Assembly: GCA_009829735.1 (NCBI GenBank)
Contig: CM020618.1
Coordinates: forward strand, 29,860,894-29,924,893
Length of the DNA stretch: 64,000 nt
Origin: Pyropia yezoensis
Taxonomy: Eukaryota; Rhodophyta; Bangiophyceae; Bangiales; Bangiaceae
Direction of reading: 5' to 3'
Positions within the stretch are counted from its first letter, which is position 1. The number at the start of each line of letters is the position of its first letter. Positions 10,411-20,798 of the stretch are shown here, one piece after another. The notes below the pieces were generated by a model, which was given only the letters and a program-made list of their open reading frames with translations, ran no database searches and was not told the DNA's origin. The translations under genes and the position numbers were made by a program.

Positions 10411-10752
10411 TTTGAGTCTTTTATTCTTCCGACAACCGGTCCGCTGATTATTTTTGGCCGCCGCGGGACGCGGCGTGCCGCCCGGGGCTGGAGCGCAGTC
10501 GCGGCCACTGCGGCGCCCTGAGGAGCGCCACCCTCCGTCGGTCCCCCGTCGCCGTGCCACGACCGCTTGCTCTCCCCCCCTCCGTGCGTTTGCCGGGCGC
10601 CGCTGCTGCGGCGCCGCGCACGCACCGCCGGGGGCGCCTCCACGGCGCCTCCACGGCGCCGGCACCATGCCGCGCGTCGCGTGGCTGCGCCTTCCTCTCC
10701 CGCACTGTCTGCTCCCTCGCGGCCGTCCACGGGCGGCTGCGTTTGCCGCCTC
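10411..10752 (+). repeat. Left arm of large imperfect inverted repeat
   Basis: The arm starts TTTTTGAGTCTTTTATTCTTCC directly after array A. The reverse complement of 11622-11968 reads the same pattern (TCTTTGAGTCTTTGACTCTTCC) and stays alignable for about 340 bp, through the segment ending near CGGGCGGCTGCGTTTGC. Translations of the two arms in one frame are visibly related, including PLPHCLL and RGRPRAAAFA, which shows the similarity is not confined to the ends. Confidence 0.75.
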
Positions 10753-11621
10753 TCCTGTCAGTCGGCGGCCGCCCGCGCAGCGCGGCCGCACCAGCGCCTG
10801 CGGCGGCCGCACCGGCCCTGCACCGTCTCGCATGCGCCCACTGGCTCCTGTGTGGGCGGGGGGCGGCGGCGCGCGTGTCCTCCCCGCCGCAAGAAAAGCG
10901 GCGCGGGGTGAGCGCCCGCCGCCGACCGGCTGGGTCGGCAGCGTCCGTTTCTCCTCGCGCTCCCTCTCCGCCCGCCCCAGAGCAGCTGCTGCTGCCACGG
11001 CATCCCGGGGGTCACGCGCCCATTGTCTCCTCCCCAAGCAGGTCGCGACGGGCTTTCCCCGCGGCGCCCCCCGCCGGGCGCGTACTCAACCACCACTGGT
11101 CGGCGGGCTGGCGGGCGGGAACAAGTCACCACGGCAGCCAACGCCGCTGTTGGCCTGGACCCCCCCCGCTACACCTCGTCTCCAAGGTGCGGGTCGTCCG
11201 TCACGGCCGTCTCTGCCTGGCCTTTGTACCTGTACCTCTCTATTCTCTCCTGTTGGGACGGCGTAGCCGTTCGACTGGCAGCTTTCGGGGGTGCCAGTCT
11301 CGCCCACAAGGAATAAACGTCATGTTACTGGCGCATCCTCACCCGGTTAGGGGGGGGGGGGGGGGGCAAATGTTCAGGGACATAACTCACAATTCATTTT
11401 ATTTGACGTCTGACAGGGGCTGGTGTCGCCTACAGCCAGCTGACTGCCGACCTTGTGACGGCGACCGGTGCCGACTCTAAAGCAGCCCCGCGAGCCGGTC
11501 CAATTCGACCGGCCACAAGGGCTTCCTTGAACGGATGGCCTGCTCACGGCACGGACGAGGCGCTGCCCCTGCCCGAGGCCACCCACGGCCCGTAGTGCTC
11601 TAGTAACCAATGGGAAGCTCG
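10753..11621. other. Spacer between the inverted-repeat arms
   Basis: About 870 bp with no supported gene. It has several long open frames of Pro/Arg/Ala-rich content on both strands, typical of random GC-rich sequence, and a G run of about 18 at 11351-11367. Confidence 0.4.
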
Positions 11622-11968
11622 GGGGGAAGATGCAAACGCAGCCGCCCGTGGGCGGCCGCGCAAGAGCAGACAGTGCGGGAGAGGGGGCGCGTAGTCCCCG
11701 CCGTGCGCGGCACGGCGCAGGCGCCGGGGAGGCTCCCCGGCGGTGAGCAAGCGCCATCGCCGCGGCGGCGCCCGCCGAACGCACGGACGGGGAGAGGAAG
11801 AGAGGGCGGTCGTGGCGCAGCATCGGGCGACCGACAGAGGATGGCACCCACCTGGGTGCCGCAGCGGCGGCGACCGCTCTCCCACCTTAGGCGTCGCGCC
11901 CCCGGCGGCGCAGCTGCCGCAAATAATTCCTCAGGCTGGTTACCGGAAGAGTCAAAGACTCAAAGACA
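11622..11968 (-). repeat. Right arm of large imperfect inverted repeat
   Basis: Reverse-complement partner of 10411-10752. The outer end is at about 11968 (GAGTCAAAGACTCAAAGA on the plus strand). The arms could be the terminal repeats of a decayed DNA transposon or could fold as a long hairpin in a transcript. No target duplication was identified. Confidence 0.7.
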
Positions 11969-12773
11969 GAACGCGTGTCTGCTCTTCTAGGGTACGGTTT
12001 GCCCCGCGCCCAGCCGCGAGGGGCGTGTCATCTGCGCTTTAAATAAAATTTGACGCAGCCGTCCGAGTGTTGGCGCCCGACTCGTTTCTTTCTCCCCTCG
12101 GTTCCCATGCGTGGCGGGGGGGGGGGGGGGTTGGGGGCGCGTGGGGCCGGGGCCGGGGCTTGGGCGTGGCCCCCAGCCCCGGCCCCGGCCCCCGCCTCTG
12201 CCCCTGCCGTCGTCCAGTACTAAAGGGGGTTTTCCCAGCACGAGCGCGGTGCGGCCTTAAACGATGGCACGCACTCACCCTGCATCCCGTCGACGACACT
12301 ACCCCGTGCAAACCGACCTCCCCCACACCCGACGCGGCGCGGCTCGTCGGATCGCTCTTCCTTCCCTCTCCCCCTCCCCGCCACCCGCCCCCTCCCCTCT
12401 TTCACAACCACCCCCACAACTGCACGCCCCCGCAACTCCACCCCCCCTCCCCCCACAGCTCCTCGGGGTGCTCTCCCTGTGTTGATATGGATCCGCCTGA
12501 TGTCCCGCAGCGGTGTGTGGCCAGCGGCAAGCGGCCGTTACGTGACCTTCGCGACCCGTATCCGGGTGGGCCGGGGCGCTCGCCCCACCCCCCCGGGTGT
12601 TTTTTTGCCACTGCCACACACCTCACCCTTGTCCCTGCATGCTGTCGGTACGCCCACCGGGAGCAGCGTCGACAGAACGACCCATCTACCCGCGTGACGA
12701 CCCTGAGCCTTGGCCGGCGGGGGCACCCACCGGCGGTCGGCATCGCTCTGCGGCTGGACCGGCAGCGGTGGCA

Positions 12774-13290
12774 CCTGGTGCTGGCCGGTACGGCTTTCGT
12801 TCTGGGTCTGGGTCTGGGTCTGGGTCTGGGGCTGGGGCAGCGGTGCCTCCTGACGCTCGCCGGTACGGCTTTCGTTCTGGGTCTGGGTCTGGGTCTGGGG
12901 CTGAGGCTGGGGCTGGGGCACCTGTGGCTCCTGACGCTGGACGGTACGGCTTTCGTTCTGGGTCTGGGTCTGGGGCTGGACCGGCACCTGTGGCTCCTGA
13001 CGGTGGCCGGTACCGCTTTCGTTCTGGGTCTGGGTCTGGGGCTGTACCGGCACCTGTGGCTCCTGACGCTGGCCGGTACGGCTTTCGTTCTGGGTCTGGG
13101 TCTGGGTCTGGGGCTGGACCAGCACCTGTGGCTCCTGACGCTGGCCGGTACGGCTTTCGTTCTGGGTCTGGGTCTGGGGCTGGACCGGGACCTGTGGCTC
13201 CTGACGCTGGCCGGTACGGCTTTCGTTCTGAGTCTGGGTATGGGGCTGGGGCTGGGGCACCTGTGCCTCCTGACGCTGGCCGGCATGGTT
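12774..13290 (+). repeat. Seven-unit tandem repeat with GGGTCT core, possibly coding
   Basis: Seven units of about 68-80 bp, each starting GGTACGGCTTTCGTTCTGGG and containing two to five GGGTCT hexamers. Unit starts lie near 12787, 12861, 12943, 13009, 13074, 13145 and 13212. The repeat is open in several frames. One plus frame gives a GRYGFRSGSGSG repeat, preceded by a possible exon from ATG 12487 (MDPPDVPQRC) and followed to 13835 by a Pro/Ser-rich tail. A minus frame gives a QNESRTGQRQEPQV repeat. I cannot tell which, if any, is translated. Confidence 0.6.
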
Positions 13291-13300
13291 GCGACGCTCG

Positions 13301-14320
13301 CTATGGGTCGGCGGCGGTGGCACCCTCCGACGGCGACCGGTATGGTCCTGAGCCAGCGGCGGCGGCATTCAGAGAGCTGATGCGCACGACCGAGGCGCTT
13401 GGGACGCGGCTGATATGTGACTTACACGCGGGCGAGACGGGCGCGGGGCGAATCCCCGGCCACAGGCGCGCACATGTGGCGGAGCCACCGTCGTCGCCAC
13501 CGCCGCCGTTGGCGCCACCGCCGCCGCTGCCGTCGTCGCCACTGGCGCCGCCGCCGCCGCCGCCATTGTCATCCTCGACGTCATCACCCTCGCCTTCTTG
13601 CGCCCCTCTGTCACCGCTTCCGCGACGGTTGGCTCCCCTCATGCCTCTGGCCCCGACGTCATCATCTTCGTCGTCATCGTCTTCGTCGTCCGTCTCCCAG
13701 CTTCCACCACCACCGCCACCGCCGCCGTTGTCCCCACCGCCGCCGCTGCCGTCGTCGCCACTGGCGCCGCCGCCGCCGCCGCCATTGTCATCCTCGTCGT
13801 CATCACCCTCGCCTCCTTGCGCCCCTCTGTGACCGGTTCCGCGACGGTTGCCTCCCCTTATGCCTCTGGCCCCGACGTCATCATCTTCGTCGTCATCATC
13901 TTCGTCGTCCGTCTCCCCGCTGCCCCCACCACCGTCACCGTCACCGCCGTCTGTCCACCCTGTATTGCAGCCGGATCCTAAACCGGAACTGGACACCCTG
14001 CCACCGCCACCGCTGCCGTCGCCGCCGCCGCCGCCGCCTGTGCTGCCGCCGCCGCCACCGCCTGCGCTGCCGCTGCCGCCGCTGCCACCGCTTTCGCCGC
14101 TGCCGCTGCAGCCGCCGTCGCCGTCGCCTCTCCGTCGATCGACTCGATTGGCACTCCGTCGGTCGTCGCGAATGGTGGCACCGCCACCGCCGCCCCCACT
14201 GCCACCACCGCCTGTCATTCCTGTTCTGGAACCGCCTCCAAAGCTGGAACACGGCGTCTTTCCACCGTCATCGTCATCATCGTCACGTGCACCCGCTTTT
14301 CCCGGTTTCTGACGACCCAT
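13301..14320 (-). CDS. Hypothetical Gly/Asp-rich low-complexity protein
   Basis: The ATG is at 14320 (MGRQKPGKAGAR), followed by acidic runs (DDDDEDDDV) and glycine tracts. A 219-bp in-frame tandem duplication (first copy from about 13522, second from about 13741) doubles the segment carrying TDDEDDDDEDDD and the following basic stretch. The opposite strand is also open as Pro/Ser-rich sequence. Variation at third codon positions of the glycine codons is consistent with translation of this strand, but I recognise no domain. It may be noncoding. Confidence 0.3.
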   Translation of the reverse strand: MGRQKPGKAGARDDDDDDGGKTPCSSFGGGSRTGMTGGGGSGGGGGGATIRDDRRSANRVDRRRGDGDGGCSGSGESGGSGGSGSAGGGGGGSTGGGGGGDGSGGGGRVSSSGLGSGCNTGWTDGGDGDGGGGSGETDDEDDDDEDDDVGARGIRGGNRRGTGHRGAQGGEGDDDEDDNGGGGGGASGDDGSGGGGDNGGGGGGGGSWETDDEDDDDEDDDVGARGMRGANRRGSGDRGAQEGEGDDVEDDNGGGGGGASGDDGSGGGGANGGGGDDGGSATCARLWPGIRPAPVSPACKSHISRVPSASVVRISSLNAAAAGSGPYRSPSEGATAADP

Positions 14321-14350
14321 CGGCCGTCCTTCGAGTATGACCCTCGTCAC

Positions 14351-15415
14351 GTGCCAGCTCCGTGTGTCGCGTTTTCTTTACATCATCTCTCTCTCTCGTG
14401 CCTTTTTTGTCGTACCTCCTCTCGTAGCACTGTGGCGGACACGTAAGCGTCCCCACTGTGTGCTGTTTGTGTGCATGGTCGCATTATACACATCATTGTC
14501 TCGGGGGTACCCCCGCCACGACCAAAGTGTGTAAAGCGTGTTTTGAACGGTTGCTCTCAGCGTACGTTTACCTCTTGTACCGTGGGAGTGGGTGTGCGTT
14601 GCATAGACTTAGAATTTGTGGACACCATTACCTCTTCCTCGTGTCGCACGAGACACAAAGAACCGCGTCACACGTGGGGAAAGCCCGCGAGCTTTTTTAT
14701 TTTTATTTTTTATTACAACAGATAGATAGTACGAAACAGATATGGAGCGGTTTTACAGCAGCTGTCCATTTTGAGTTCCTGCCCTTGCCGCTGCCGCGGA
14801 ACCCCACACGCGTGGCAGCAAGTAGCTGGTTACACGTCGACCAGCGCCGGGCATGCTCCGGGTGAGTGGTACGCGCAGGCGACGTTACGGAAAAAACGCC
14901 CCTCTCAGGCAATCCGACCAATACCTTTGCTTCTCTGCTTTGAAACCACTACCGGTGCAGGTGGGGTGGCTGGGCGAGCGGGAGGCCACCCACACGGGCC
15001 ACGCAGGCGGCGGCGGCGGACGTCTCCTCCCGCACACTACTCGCGCAGGCGTCTCCCGCACACTACTCGCTCGGGCGTCGCTGGGTTGCGGAGCTAGTAG
15101 CACGATCGGGGGGGGGGGGGGGGGGGGGGGGCGGGAGAGAGGGGTGCTGGAGGGGCCGAGGGGTGTGACAGTGGGGAAGGAGTTGAGAGCACAGCAAGGT
15201 GTCCTGCAGGGGGGTGAGGCAGAGGAGGGGGGGGGGGGGGGGGGGGGGGGGGAGGGGGAGGGTCACCGAGCACAATGTCATCGCCTCCTGGAGCGGGGCG
15301 TGCGTCGTGCGTTATGGTTACCGCGAACAAGTCGACACTGTTTTTCCACCCCCCCGTTTTCCATCAGCACCGCCTGGTCACTGGGGGAGGAGAAGGCGGA
15401 CATATGGCGGCTTAG
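14351..15415. other. Gene-poor stretch with two long G runs
   Basis: No supported gene. It contains an A/T-rich patch at 14690-14725 and two uninterrupted G runs of 24 nt (15108-15131) and 26 nt (15227-15252). A first exon of the HIRAN gene may lie in the last part but was not identified. Confidence 0.4.
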
Positions 15416-16008
15416 CGGACGCCCTCGGTCGTGTACGATGCCATTCTGGTCGGTCGGCGCTACTGCCCCACCGGACTGAACCAGATCGTGGAACCGGGCA
15501 CGCCGGTGACTCTGTACCGAAACCCGTACAACCCTTTCGACCCCCACGCCGTAGAGGTCTACGTCCATGACGCGATGGTATGCATGTGCCAGTCTCGGAC
15601 AAGGGGCATGGGGGGGGGGGGGGGGGTTGAGTTGTGTCTTGTAACCTTCCGGATTGCGCGCTACTCGCGTCCAGAGTCTTTGTATAGGACTAACGCGCTG
15701 TATGCCTTGCTGTGTCAGTGGAGCCTGGTTGGTGAAGAACGTGCGGATGGGCGCTGTCAATGCACCCACCCCTACCCTACACCCTGTCGCTCCCCATGGG
15801 AGAACAGGTCGGGCATGTGGATCGTCATCACGCACCGCGCTTATCCCAGCTGCTCAGACAGCTGCCCACGGGATCGTCTGTATGCCGTATTTCGGCAGAA
15901 TTGTGTGATGTATGTGACTGTCCCGGCCTGGCGCACCCCAATATCTTCATTCGTATGTCCCTGTGGGGACTTCAGCATGACGCCCGCGATCGGCCGCGGC
16001 AGGGTTGA
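15416..16008 (+). CDS. Stand-alone HIRAN-domain protein (spliced; first exon not found)
   Basis: Two exons are proposed: 15416-15577, after a CTTAG acceptor, and 15808-16008. The intron starts GTATGC and ends AACAG. The spliced product has the HIRAN pattern seen in HLTF-type proteins: YDAILVGRRY, then PGTPVTLYRNPYNPFDPHAVEVY, split at HDAM, then VGHVDRHHAPRLSQLL and, near the end, FIRMSLWGL. HIRAN domains bind 3' DNA ends at stalled forks in HLTF/Rad5. Here no SNF2 helicase or RING follows, since the frame stops 13 residues after the domain. A stop lies just upstream of the first exon shown (15413-15415), so an initiating exon must lie further upstream or the gene is a fragment. Confidence 0.6.
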
Positions 16009-16039
16009 CCCGTTCGACCCTGGCCTGGTGCCCGCCTGA

Positions 16040-16880
16040 CTGGGGCGGCTTGTACGGGCTGTCGTCACGGTGGCCACGCGGGCCATGGAATGGAGGCGGT
16101 CGGCCCACCAGCGGCGTGGTCCACGGCGCGAGGCCGTGAGCGCCGGCGGCGCGATGCGCGGACGGGGGTGGTAGGGGACCTGGGCATACTCGCTGCTCGC
16201 GTGGGGCCACATCGGGCGAGAGCAAAAAATTCGTTTGCTGCCTATACGTCTGCGACCGACCCAACCGGACCCGATTAGCCACATTTCCGTTGCGCATGTG
16301 GTTTCAAATGGGACAACAACACGGGCGACGACATTGAGGCGTCGTCACGGACGGTGGGGTGGGCACCCACAGGATGTCGCCAGCGCGCAGATAGTAAGGA
16401 CACTGCCTGTAGTCGAGGCCGGTAAGTGCGGCGGCGTGCCGCTGTGAAGTAGTCGGCCTGGGCGCCCTGTCGCAGCACCCATCGCATGGTGGCGACTACC
16501 AATCGCTCGAGCTGTTGTAGACAAAAGCAAGAAGCGGGGGTAAAAGCGGTGCGTATGACGCCTTGAGGGGGGGTCGATGCAGGTTTCATGCAGGTTTTTG
16601 CTCGAGAATTGCCCAAAAGAAGCAAGCAATATTTTGACAAGCGATAAGCAGTGCTGCGCAGGAGACCACTGTTGCAGGAGACCGCTCTGCACTGGATTTG
16701 TCGACTCGGGACTGCGATGACGCAGTCGTTGCCCCTGCCCCAGGTCTTGGTCAGTGGGTCATCACTTCGTAATTTCGTACGGTCCCTCTTTTTAATCCTA
16801 CCACTGTACTTTTCATGTACACCCCCCCCCCCCCCCCCGCCCTCCCCCCCCCCCCCTCCACACTCCCCATCCCTCGGCCT
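16040..16880. other. Gene-poor stretch
   Basis: No supported gene. C-rich homopolymer blocks occur at about 16819-16858, between an A/T-rich segment and the 3' end of the minus-strand gene that follows. Confidence 0.4.
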
Positions 16881-18379
16881 TCATCGTTTTCCACTCGTTT
16901 CGTGAGCGAACTGGTACAGCGCTTGGTACCAGAATTCTTCCAAGTGTGCAGCGACCAGCAGAGCTACACAGAGGCGCATCAAGTCGAAGTTCCTATTGGT
17001 CGTATGCAGGTGTACGCCTGTGGCACGCACTGGGAGAACGGTCTCCCCCGGGAGCGCACGCGCCCATTCCCATGTAGTATCCGATAGCCCTTGTGGGATG
17101 TACTGCGAACACTGAAAATCATCTTTACCCGGGGCCAACTTGGCACGCAGCCACGGGAAGAGGCGACGGAGCCATGGCGACGACACCTCGTCCATTGCCT
17201 CCACACCACAGACGCGCAAAAAACTTTTCACCATGGGCGGCGTCACAAGCGATACCGCGTCCTGCTCAGCGACAGTCGAATGGCGTCCTTGCCGTCCAGG
17301 GCACATTTCCACTGTCGCCGGACGTCAAGCAGCGATCTTTCGTCGCAGCGTCTCCCCCAGGCCTGACAGCGACACATACTCGCTTGTGGTGCTGCCGGAT
17401 GACCGAGACCGTGCTGCCCCCACAGTTAGTTTGCGGACGACGTCTCTGACCGCACCCCGTATGACAGTCGCTAATGGAGACCGCCCCGCCACGGGATCCA
17501 AGGCCGCCGCCACCGCCCCCGCCACGGGATCCACAGCCGCCGTCGCCCTCGCCACGGGATCCACGGTCGCCGCCGCCGCCGCCGCCACGGAATCCACGGC
17601 CGCCGCCGCCCCCGCCACGGGATCCACGGCCGCCGCCGCCGCCCCCGCCATGGGATTCACGGCCGCCGCCACCGCCCCCGCCACGGGATCCACGGCCGCC
17701 GCCGCCGCCGGCGCCCCGCCACGGGATCCACGGCCGCCGTCGCCCGCGCCGCCCCCGCCACGGGATCCACGGCCGCCGTCGCCCCCGCCGCGGGATCCAC
17801 GGTCGCCGCCGGCGCCGCCGCCACGGGATCCACAGCTGCCGCCGCCCCCGCCACGGGATCCACGGTCGCCGCCGCCGCCGCCGCCGCGGGATCCGCGGCC
17901 GCCGCCGCCCCCGCCACGGGATCCACAGCCGCCGCCGCCCCCTCCACGGGATCCATAGCCGCCGCCCCCTCCACGGGATCCATAGCCGCCGCCGCCCCCG
18001 CAGTGGTGACTGGACCAGCCCCGCCCCCTACCGCTGGCGCGATACCAGGCGCACCCACAGACAGTCCAGGTTCATGCGCAGGTGAGCCGCTGCAGAAGAC
18101 AATGCTCTTGGGGATGAGTGGTTCCGTCACATCCAGCAACTCGGACGGGATATCTCCTAAACCACACGGCAGCGCCAAAACTTCGATTGTGTCGCTTGCA
18201 TGTTCTTGACCGCCGTACACCATGATACACACATGTCCAATGGCAGCTCGATCCGTGTCCGTCAAGCTTTCGACATACGTAGTCAGGTGTGACCGGATGA
18301 CACCGACGACGTTAGGGATCCGACGGACAATGGTATCTGCCAGACCGTCTTCTGGTCCCGAAGGCAATATGACGGACAT
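16881..18379 (-). pseudogene. WEWARALPGE-family gene, copy A (one frameshift and one stop)
   Basis: The gene starts at ATG 18379 (MSVILPSGPEDG). An N-terminal globular-looking segment of ~130 residues leads into a long VDPVAGAAAA repeat (17490-18000). The frame shifts inside the repeat near 17700-17720, continues to a TGA at 17325-17327, and is open again to 16881. The C-terminal ~110 residues share a clear pattern with the intact gene at 47317-48411: PPMV..FL, AM.EVS, F.WLR, WEWARALPGE, PVRA.G, then R..VALLVA and a final W. I recognise no known domain. The frameshift sits in a GC-rich repeat, so an assembly error or an intron is possible; the TGA could be a decayed CGA. Confidence 0.5.
17490..18000 (-). 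repeat. 27-30 bp coding repeat, VDPVAGAAAA on the minus strand
   Basis: About 19 units built around CCACGGGATCCACGG separated by GCC-rich stretches. GGATCC recurs in nearly every unit. The array encodes the alanine-rich middle of the copy A protein and contains its frameshift. Confidence 0.9.
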
Positions 18380-19289
18380 GCTGGGATACGCGCCGCCCTG
18401 GCACGACGGCTTCCTCGTGCAGGCCAGTGGAATTCACTACACGTCAACGAGGTATGCACTGGCACCGGCCAGCGTGTCCTCAGTCGTACGCGGGCGCCTT
18501 TTGGGGAACACACGCACACAAAGACGGAAAAGAAAGGGCCCCGCGGCCGAAGAGGTCATCAGTGGGGAACGGCGGGCAATCGGGGGGACAGAGTGCAGTA
18601 CACGGGGTGTCGAGGGGACGGGAGACCGGAGAAAAGTGATGGGAGGGACAGGAGAGATGGGAGAGATGGGAGAGACAAAGGTGATGGGGAAGACGGGACA
18701 GACGGGACGGAAGGGGGTGACGGGGGACACGAGTGGGGCCGAGAGGGCGGGCGAGCGTCGGCGATAGGGGCCGGGCCAGGGAGGGGGGCAGCAGGGTGGT
18801 AGGTGCAAGCCCGCTCGCTCTGACAGGATGACTTCCATTTCAAATGAGGTACATGTGGCCTGCCCACCACCCCAATTTGGCCCTCACACTGGTCGTACAA
18901 CAACGGACCCTCATGCAGAGCAGTCATTGGCCAGAGGGGCAGCATCTGAGTCATATCATTGGTCAAACACGATTTGCTCTTGCTCTTGTCCACATGGGGC
19001 AAAATCGGGAGAACTGCAACACATGCCATAGGTGCAAATCTACGTAGCCATCTACATGTCCACGTATTTGTGTATCTGACTATGGACGCACCACTCACCG
19101 TTCCCATGTCGGAAAGCCGTGCATGCGGTTTTCTCCCGTGGCGTTTCTCCCTAGGGTATCCGACACACGACCCCTTCCTTTGCAGCCTGCTGTTGTTTAT
19201 ACAGTGCCCTCCCCACCCCTACTTTTGCGTCAACCCCACCACCCTCCCCCGCTCCGCGCCCCCCCCCCCCCCCCCCCCCACCCCCACAG
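18380..19289. other. Spacer between two divergent genes, with purine-rich tract and splice-like C run
   Basis: This is the upstream region of copy A (minus strand) and of the coiled-coil gene (plus strand). It contains a purine-rich stretch with GGGAGAGAT repeats at 18600-18760. The right end, 19240-19289, is a pyrimidine tract with a 20-nt C run ending CCCCCACAG, which reads as a strong 3' splice site for the coiled-coil gene. No first exon of that gene was identified with confidence. Confidence 0.45.
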
Positions 19290-20292
19290 AAATCGTGCCC
19301 GTGCTCAAGATGCCCGAGAGGACCAGCGTACCGCGCCGGTGGAGCCAGACGTGGCTACTGCTGCTCAAGCCTCAAGGAATTTGCAGGCCATGCTGAGCGA
19401 CCTCCGCGCGCAGCCTTCGTCACTCCCGCGACACAAGAGCTCCCCCAGCCACACATGGCAAGGTGTTGACGGCTGTGTTGGAGGAGCCGACCAGCGGCCG
19501 CCGCAGACAGTCCACGACGCACGTGTCAAGAATGTCAAAGAGTGCCGTGCCACGCTGACCTTGGCCCGTGCGGCACACGAGCGTGCTCAAGTCAAACTGG
19601 GTTAGGTATCTACGGCACAAGAGGTGGCGCGTACCGAGCTTGCGGTCGCTCGGGACCTGGCCGCTGCAAGCACGGCTGAGGCCACTAGTTCGTGTACCTG
19701 TCGGAAGCAGGCGGAGCGTCGTACCGCGCTTTTGGCGGACAGTACTCGCTCGGCCAGTCGTGCACGGGATGTGGCCGGGAGGGAGCACAGCGACGCGGTG
19801 CACGACCTCAAGAATGCAAAGAGCGCTGCACTCGACGCGGCCAATCGTTTATCCGTCGCCCGCGACAGGTTAGCTGCTAGAGAGGCCGAGTTAATTGCGA
19901 CGCGGGCACATGCAGCCTCGACGTCGGCTGCCCTGTCTCGGCTGGAACCGGTGCTTGTCGGTGCCGTGGCCACGGTCCTTCGGCAGGCTGGCGCGACTTC
20001 CGCTACACAGCCTGTAGTGTTCAGGGTCATGGGGTGCTTCGAGGCACTCGGTCCGAACCCCGATGATGGTGCCCTGTCTGCTACAAGGGCTGTCGTCGAC
20101 ACAGTCATGGAGGGACTTGGCGTTCTTGTCAACAAGTCTGTTACGGACGGAACCGTCGCACGGAAGCGACTCTGTGACCTGACGACCGAATTGAGGGCCC
20201 TGGAAGCGACATGTGCTACTGGAATGGCTGTTATCCATGAGGACAGGGAGGGCCATCAGGCACCCCCCGGTGCCCCACGGACGTCAGGCTAG
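19290..20292 (+). pseudogene. Ala-rich coiled-coil protein, copy A, with one in-frame stop
   Basis: The frame is open from the CACAG acceptor at 19289 (NRARAQDAREDQ) to a TAG at 20290-20292, apart from a TAG at 19603-19605. Both sides of that stop are heptad-like, with Ala, Arg, Glu, Leu and Val at core positions (ATLTLARAAHERAQVKLG before it, TELAVARDLAAAS after it). This suggests one long coiled coil broken by a point mutation. A less repetitive C-terminal part (LEPVLVGAVATVLRQ) follows. Composition and layout resemble the coiled-coil gene split by element 2 at 27842-37529, and the two may be paralogues. Function is unknown. Confidence 0.5.
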
Positions 20293-20798
20293 CAACATGC
20301 CGGGCGTGGTACTGGCAACGGTTGGGGTGGGTGATAACCCCCCCCCCCCTCCCCCCCCCCCCCTCGCCCCCTCCCTTTGACCAAGGCACCGGCAATGTAC
20401 CGAGGATGGACCTGTCCAATCCGTATACGAGAGAATATCGACAGTGACAGGGGGTTGATGCGGGATGTCACCCGTGGTAGTGTCCTGTCAACTGCTCGTT
20501 CATATGGTACTTGCATGTGAACCAACAAATGCCCGGCCACCATCCGCCCCCTCCAACCCCCGCCCCCTCCAACCCCCCCCCCCCCCCCCCCCCCCCCAGC
20601 TCCCATCCCCCTTGTCTAAATGCAAACCCCCAGGATTCCTCCTGGCCCCATTCCTGATCGTAAACGCCCGCCCACGCGGGATGAAACGCAAGGGCGTCGG
20701 GACGGTGGCGACAAAGTGGCACGTGCCCATCTTCCATCCACTTCGTGGCCACGGGGCCACCCGTCTCAGCGTCGTGTGGGCGGCCACCCGTATCGGCG
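20293..20798. other. Gene-poor stretch with two C runs
   Basis: No supported gene. C-rich homopolymer blocks lie at 20340-20363 and 20573-20598, the second ending CCAG. This is the tail-to-tail spacer between the coiled-coil gene and the helicase remnant. Confidence 0.4.

Noticed and set aside
10454-11480. Long Arg/Pro/Ala-rich plus-strand proteins (270 and 308 residues)
   Set aside because: They overlap each other and minus-strand frames, have no domain, and their sequence is shared with the inverted-repeat arm, so they reflect base composition.
12774-13290. Interstitial telomere from GGGTCT repeats
   Set aside because: The hexamers occur in short runs inside a larger 70-80 bp unit and are not a continuous telomeric tract.
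15654-15908. A second SET-like motif (MPYFGRIV) in the HIRAN locus
   Set aside because: It is in another frame of sequence that is well explained as HIRAN; the resemblance to the SET-like gene is chance.
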